36,870 nucleotides of DNA from Defluviitaleaceae bacterium. Lineage in GTDB: Bacteria; Bacillota; Clostridia; Lachnospirales; WRAX01. The notes below the pieces were generated by a model that ran no database searches, was not told the DNA's origin, and saw nothing but the letters and a program-made list of their open reading frames with translations. The stretch spans positions 1 to 36,870 of the forward strand of contig WRAX01000023.1 of NCBI GenBank assembly GCA_009779935.1. The letters run 5' to 3'. Positions 33,709 to 36,870 of this stretch are shown in pieces (position 1 is the stretch's first letter; each line of letters opens with the position of its first letter). Made by a program: the position numbers and the translations under genes.

Positions 33709-34159
33709 TATCATAGATGCGCTTATAATATTAGCTGTGCTTGCGGTAGGTGCCGGGGCTGTGTGGTTTTTTACCACGGCGGCAGATACGGAAGACGGTT
33801 ATGTATATTTTGTGGTGGAAATGCGACAAGCCATGCCCACTGTGCCTGCACAAATTTCCGCTGCTGTTGGCGGGGAAATTCGGGATTCTGTTCGCAATTA
33901 CTTGCTTGGACAAATTGTGGATGTGCGCCACCAGCCCGCATACGGCGTTACCTTTGACAATACCACGGCAACCTTTAACAATGTGCCTGTGCCCGAGCGT
34001 TATGATGTGTTTATAACCATACGTGGGCGTGGCACATTCAGCCCATCCCAAATTTTGACAGAGGGGCAACCCGTGCGTGTGGGCATGGAAAAGTTTTTGA
34101 GAGGGCGGGGCTTTGCCGCCATTGGTGTGGTTGTGGAAGTTACACCAATGCCAAATTAG
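33695..34159 (+). CDS. DUF4330 domain protein (first of a pair)
   Basis: 154 residues from the ATG at 33695 (GAAAGGGG upstream); it overlaps the ligase gene by 14 bases. One N-terminal helix (IIDALIILAVLAVGAGAVWFF, here IIDALIILAV and LAVGAGAVWFF) with the family's FxxIDxxI start, then a beta-rich domain that should lie outside the membrane. Function is unknown. It is a diverged copy of the next gene; such pairs next to O-antigen-ligase-like genes suggest a role in glycan export or assembly (inference). Confidence 0.75.
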   Translation: MKKFNIIDALIILAVLAVGAGAVWFFTTAADTEDGYVYFVVEMRQAMPTVPAQISAAVGGEIRDSVRNYLLGQIVDVRHQPAYGVTFDNTTATFNNVPVPERYDVFITIRGRGTFSPSQILTEGQPVRVGMEKFLRGRGFAAIGVVVEVTPMPN

Positions 34160-34170
34160 GGGGGCACAAA

Positions 34171-34656
34171 ATGGATAAAAATGGAAAGCTTTTTGGCAAA
34201 ATAAGCATTATAGATTTGGCTGTGATTTTGGTTGTTTTGGTGGTGGCAATTGGTGCAATTTACCGCTTTACAGCCCCTGGCGCAGCTGTTACACGGGGTG
34301 ATGGCACGGTAAACTTTACTATAATTTTAGAAGGTCCAAGGGCGTTTACCTTGGAAAATTACGAGCCTGGCCTGCGGGTGTATGACAGGCGCAGCAACCA
34401 ATTTATCGGCATTTTAACGGATTTTGAATATGCCCAGCATTATGTGCACCGCACGCTGGATGATGGCACAACCATACAGGCCGCTTGGCCCGGCCATGTG
34501 GATATTTACCTGCATATACTTGCCCATGGCCACGCCACCGACACGGCAATTTACGTGGAAGGCACTTACGAAATTGCCGCAAACGCCGTCATTCAAATCC
34601 GTACCCGCTATGTGGAAGTAGAAGGCAGGGTACACTGGGTGGATGTGGCGCAATAG
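34171..34656 (+). CDS. DUF4330 domain protein (second of a pair)
   Basis: 161 residues. FGKISIIDLAVILVVLVVAI near the N-terminus is the typical DUF4330 anchor, followed by an extracellular beta-rich domain with YEPGLRVYDRRSNQFIGIL. It begins 11 bases after its paralogue, with AGGGGGG before the ATG. Function is unknown. Confidence 0.8.
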   Translation: MDKNGKLFGKISIIDLAVILVVLVVAIGAIYRFTAPGAAVTRGDGTVNFTIILEGPRAFTLENYEPGLRVYDRRSNQFIGILTDFEYAQHYVHRTLDDGTTIQAAWPGHVDIYLHILAHGHATDTAIYVEGTYEIAANAVIQIRTRYVEVEGRVHWVDVAQ

Positions 34657-34674
34657 TAGGGGGAGATAAGCAAG

Positions 34675-35307
34675 ATGAAGAAAAAAGTATTGGCAACACT
34701 TGTTTTGGCAACGATTGTTTTAATATTGCTAACTGCCTGCAATGAAGAAGCCTCACCCATGGCCGCATGACAGGAAGCCTTTGTGGATTTACTAAATGAT
34801 TACAAGCACCTTAATGATACCTATCTAATTCTCCACGACATGGATGGGGACGGCATACCAGAGCTTTTTATTTTGGAGCGAGCCACATATCTTTGGGGTG
34901 TTGCCGCATACACTTTTCGGGATGATGTGTCGGTTAGCCTTGATTTGGGACACAACCGGGGCGGCTTGTCTGGCAACTTTTTCACCATTATGGGGGAGGG
35001 GTGCATCATTGCTTTTCATGCTATGGGCTCCGGCGGCGGATATGGCCGTGTAACCATTGATGGAGACAAGCTGGTGGCTGTAAATGGCTTTATGATGTTG
35101 AGCGAGGCCGGCTGGCAGCGTTCGGATTCGGGCTATCAGGTTTCGGGCTTGGAATGGTATTATCTAACAATCGAAGGCGAGTCTGCTACAATTGAGGAGT
35201 TTCAACAAATGTTTGGCTATGAACAAAACAGGGTTTACTTAGAAGAGCATGCAATAAATGAAGACAATATCCAAAAGCTGATATTTGGTTGGGCCAAGTC
35301 TGATTAG
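34675..35307 (+). pseudogene. Lipoprotein gene interrupted by an in-frame TGA
   Basis: The ATG at 34675 with GGGGGAGA upstream begins a lipoprotein signal (LVLATIVLILLTACNEE). After 31 codons a TGA at 34768-34770 stops it. The same frame then stays open from 34771 to 35307 and encodes 178 residues with DMDGDGIPELFIL, a calcium-loop-like motif common in clostridial lipoproteins, then a beta-rich region. A GTG at 34783 opens the second part, but without a good ribosome binding site or signal. I read this as one gene of about 210 residues with a nonsense codon, unless it is a sequencing error. Function of the family is unknown. Confidence 0.75.
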
Positions 35308-35330
35308 CGCAAAAACCTTGGCAGCAACAC

Positions 35331-35359
35331 TTGCATGGCTTGGATTTTTGTGGTATAAT
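35331..35359 (+). promoter_or_regulatory. hpf promoter
   Basis: TTGCAT (35331-35336), 17 bases, TATAAT (35354-35359) with an extended TG before the -10. Confidence 0.78.
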
Positions 35360-35393
35360 AACTATAACGAAAACCCACGAAGGAGTTGACTTT

Positions 35394-35960
35394 ATGAGAT
35401 TTACTTTTACTGGCAAAAACGTTGTTGTTTCTCAAGACATGAAAGACCGTGCAGAACAGAAGATTGGGAGGTTATCCCGCCTTTTCCCTGCTGATGTGCC
35501 GGTGCAGGTAACTTTTTCTGTGGTTAAACAGGAAAATAAAGTGGAAGTTTCCGTGCCGCTTAATAAACGCCTTTTGCGGGGCGAGGTTGTGTCCAGCGAT
35601 ATGTTTGCCGCCATTGACGGGGTTGTGGATGTGCTTGACAGACAAATTGTTAAATACAAACAGCGTGTGAAGGACAAAAGCCGCCGTGACACCACCTTTA
35701 AGGGCGAATTTGAGGCATTTGACTCTGTTGCGCCTGATTATGGTGATGAGGGTGATGACGGGACGATTGTTATTGAGCGCATGAAGCACTTCCCCGCCAA
35801 GCCAATGGATCCGGAAGAGGCTATTATTGAGATGGAAATGCTTGGGCATACCTTCTATGTTTTCCGCCACAGCGGCACCATGGAAATTAATGTGGTATAT
35901 AGCCGCAGAAACGGCACATACGGCATGATAGACCCCAATGACCCCATTGAGTGTGAATAG
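35394..35960 (+). CDS. hpf: Ribosome hibernation-promoting factor, long form
   Basis: 188 residues from the ATG at 35394 (GAAGGAG upstream). The N-terminal S30AE domain (MRFTFTGKNVVVSQDMKDRA, KIGRLSRLF) binds the ribosome. The C-terminal domain (DPEEAIIEMEMLGHTFYVF and INVVYSRRNGTYGMI) makes dimers that join two ribosomes into inactive 100S particles. This two-domain form is the one used by Firmicutes. Expected to rise as growth slows. Its stop touches the rdgB start. Confidence 0.95.
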   Translation: MRFTFTGKNVVVSQDMKDRAEQKIGRLSRLFPADVPVQVTFSVVKQENKVEVSVPLNKRLLRGEVVSSDMFAAIDGVVDVLDRQIVKYKQRVKDKSRRDTTFKGEFEAFDSVAPDYGDEGDDGTIVIERMKHFPAKPMDPEEAIIEMEMLGHTFYVFRHSGTMEINVVYSRRNGTYGMIDPNDPIECE

Positions 35961-36590
35961 ATGAAACTTGTCGTTGCAACAAGAAATAAAGATAAGGTTG
36001 CCGAAATTAAGGCAATTTTGGGAAAGGCCGCCGAAAGTGGGCGGCCTTTTTCGGATGTATTGTCGCTGGATGATATTGGGCTTTGCATGGATTTGGATGC
36101 GGTTGAAGACGGAACCGCTTTTGAGGAGAATGCCGCAAAAAAAGCCATTGCTGTGCGGGATGCGCTGGGGAACGGATTTACGGTACTTGCGGATGATTCC
36201 GGTTTGGTGGTTGATGCCCTTGGGGGAAAGCCCGGGGTGGATTCTGCTAATTTTATGGGGCGTGACACGCCCTACCCCGTGCGCTTTGATGCAATTTTAT
36301 CCCAAATGCCTGATGGGTGCCGCCGAGCTCGTTTTATTTGTGTGATGGCGGTTGCTGATGAGGGCGGGGTGCGCCTGTTTCACGGGGAAATGGAGGGGGA
36401 AATTGCTCAACGCCCTATGGGGCAAGGCTTCGGGTATGACCCTATTTTTTATTTGCCGAAGCATGGCAAAACCGCTGCCCAGCTAACCATGGATGAAAAG
36501 AATGCTATCAGCCATAGAGGGCAGGCTCTAAAAGCTGTCATAGCAAATCTTGCCATATCACCATCAACTAACGGGGGACCATTACTGTAA
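35961..36590 (+). CDS. rdgB: XTP/dITP diphosphatase (RdgB/HAM1 family)
   Basis: 209 residues. VATRNKDKVAEI near the N-terminus, DGTAFEENAAKKA, LADDSGLVVDALGGKPGV, GYDPIFYLP and ISHRGQALK are the standard motifs. It hydrolyses non-canonical purine triphosphates and so keeps ITP/XTP out of DNA and RNA. The ATG follows the hpf stop directly, so it relies on hpf transcription. A terminator-like hairpin lies within its codons 22-30. About 10 residues between the N-terminal motif and DVLSLDDI fall in the hairpin and match no conserved part of the family. Confidence 0.94.
   Translation: MKLVVATRNKDKVAEIKAILGKAAESGRPFSDVLSLDDIGLCMDLDAVEDGTAFEENAAKKAIAVRDALGNGFTVLADDSGLVVDALGGKPGVDSANFMGRDTPYPVRFDAILSQMPDGCRRARFICVMAVADEGGVRLFHGEMEGEIAQRPMGQGFGYDPIFYLPKHGKTAAQLTMDEKNAISHRGQALKAVIANLAISPSTNGGPLL
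36023..36051 (+). terminator. Terminator-like hairpin inside rdgB
   Basis: AAAGGCCGCC (36023-36032) pairs perfectly with GGCGGCCTTT (36040-36049) around GAAAGTG, ending in a run of five T (36047-36051). It lies 63 bases into rdgB and could end most hpf transcripts while letting some read on. Confidence 0.55.
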
Positions 36591-36870
36591 TAACGAATGC
36601 TCCCGCATACTATGTGTGTCGTCCAAGCTGGATGGGGCTACGTACGAGCTTGTAGCGGGTGGCAAATAAAACCATGGGGATTATCCAATACAGGAAACGC
36701 CACAACCCCCACCGCCCCTTCGGAGACCCAATAGCCCCCTGGCATAACCCGATACCGGTATGCGCAACTATGCAACACGCCCATTCTTTTTAGTAGCAGA
36801 GCAGGCCGTGCCTGCAACCAGAAACACAGTTAGGTTTTATGTAGATCCCATATACAGGAACTATGTATCC
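36591..36870. other. Unassigned right-edge sequence with short palindromes
   Basis: No convincing gene: frames on both strands are short (up to about 40-55 codons) and match nothing I know. Short palindromes occur: ATACCGGTAT (36752-36761), GCAGGC/GCCTGC around CGT (36801-36815), and GCTAC/GTAGC near 36637-36657. No clear terminator follows rdgB. It may be a structured RNA, a dispersed repeat, or the edge of an element that continues outside the window. Confidence 0.3.

Noticed and set aside
34768-34770. Selenocysteine or recoded TGA in the lipoprotein
   Set aside because: The TGA lies in the low-complexity region after the lipobox, not at a catalytic site. No convincing SECIS-like hairpin was seen and other genes end in TGA.
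36591-36870. Diversity-generating retroelement, retron RNA, tmRNA, RNase P RNA or group II intron at the right edge
   Set aside because: None of the conserved sequences of these RNAs is visible, and no reverse transcriptase gene is in the window.
1-36870. CRISPR arrays, insertion sequences or prophage genes
   Set aside because: No spaced direct repeats, transposase motifs, integrase or phage structural genes were found.

Overview
This window looks like chromosomal DNA from an anaerobic, endospore-forming member of the Clostridia. The evidence is a complete gerA-type germinant receptor operon, a Rex redox repressor, a tungstate/molybdopterin cofactor operon with an upstream cofactor riboswitch, Gram-positive type sigma-A promoters (TTGACA-17-TATAAT), strong GGAGG ribosome binding sites, TTG/GTG starts, a long-form hibernation factor (HPF) and the glgC/glgD pair. 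UGA is a normal stop. No phage, CRISPR array or complete transposon is visible. The species cannot be named from this sequence.

Layout. 1-650: the left edge carries a folded palindromic element followed by a decayed yibE/F-like membrane gene, closed by a perfect 23-bp hairpin. 629-10156 (minus strand): two adjoining molybdopterin/tungstopterin cofactor clusters. The upstream one runs from promoter and Moco-family riboswitch into moaC, moaA, a MOSC-MogA fusion and tupA-tupB-tupC (tungstate ABC importer). The downstream one has its own promoter and likely TetR operator, then tetR, an FMN-binding membrane protein, moeA, a MoeA/substrate-binding-protein fusion and a small MOSC protein. 10197-16888 (minus): a 1717-residue kinase-like/NTPase/TPR/GAF/GGDEF protein and a 489-residue GGDEF paralogue. 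16930-17101 (minus): tRNA-Pro(GGG) with its promoter and terminator. 17122-21396 (minus): an operon of a MacB-like ABC ATPase and permease, rex, a DUF445 membrane protein and a GNAT acetyltransferase, with a near-consensus Rex box on its promoter.

21451-25224 (plus): gerAA-gerAB-gerAC. 25207-28163: thrS and apbE from a promoter whose -35 box lies inside the ger terminator. 28197-30644: glgC-glgD for glycogen synthesis. 30655-35307: a surface-polysaccharide type cluster (GT4 glycosyltransferase, O-antigen-ligase-like protein, two DUF4330 proteins) and a lipoprotein gene broken by an in-frame TGA. 35331-36590: hpf and rdgB, with a terminator-like hairpin early in rdgB. 36591-36870: non-coding, unidentified.

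How it fits together. The cofactor riboswitch can lower synthesis of both the pterin cofactor and the tungstate importer when cofactor is plentiful. Rex can tie the ABC exporter operon and its own gene to the NADH/NAD+ ratio. ApbE can flavinylate an FMN-binding protein such as the one encoded near tetR. The best leads are the riboswitch with its competing pairings, the Rex box on its own operon, the giant kinase-like/diguanylate cyclase protein with its tandem paralogue, and a GerAC that lacks the lipobox cysteine.
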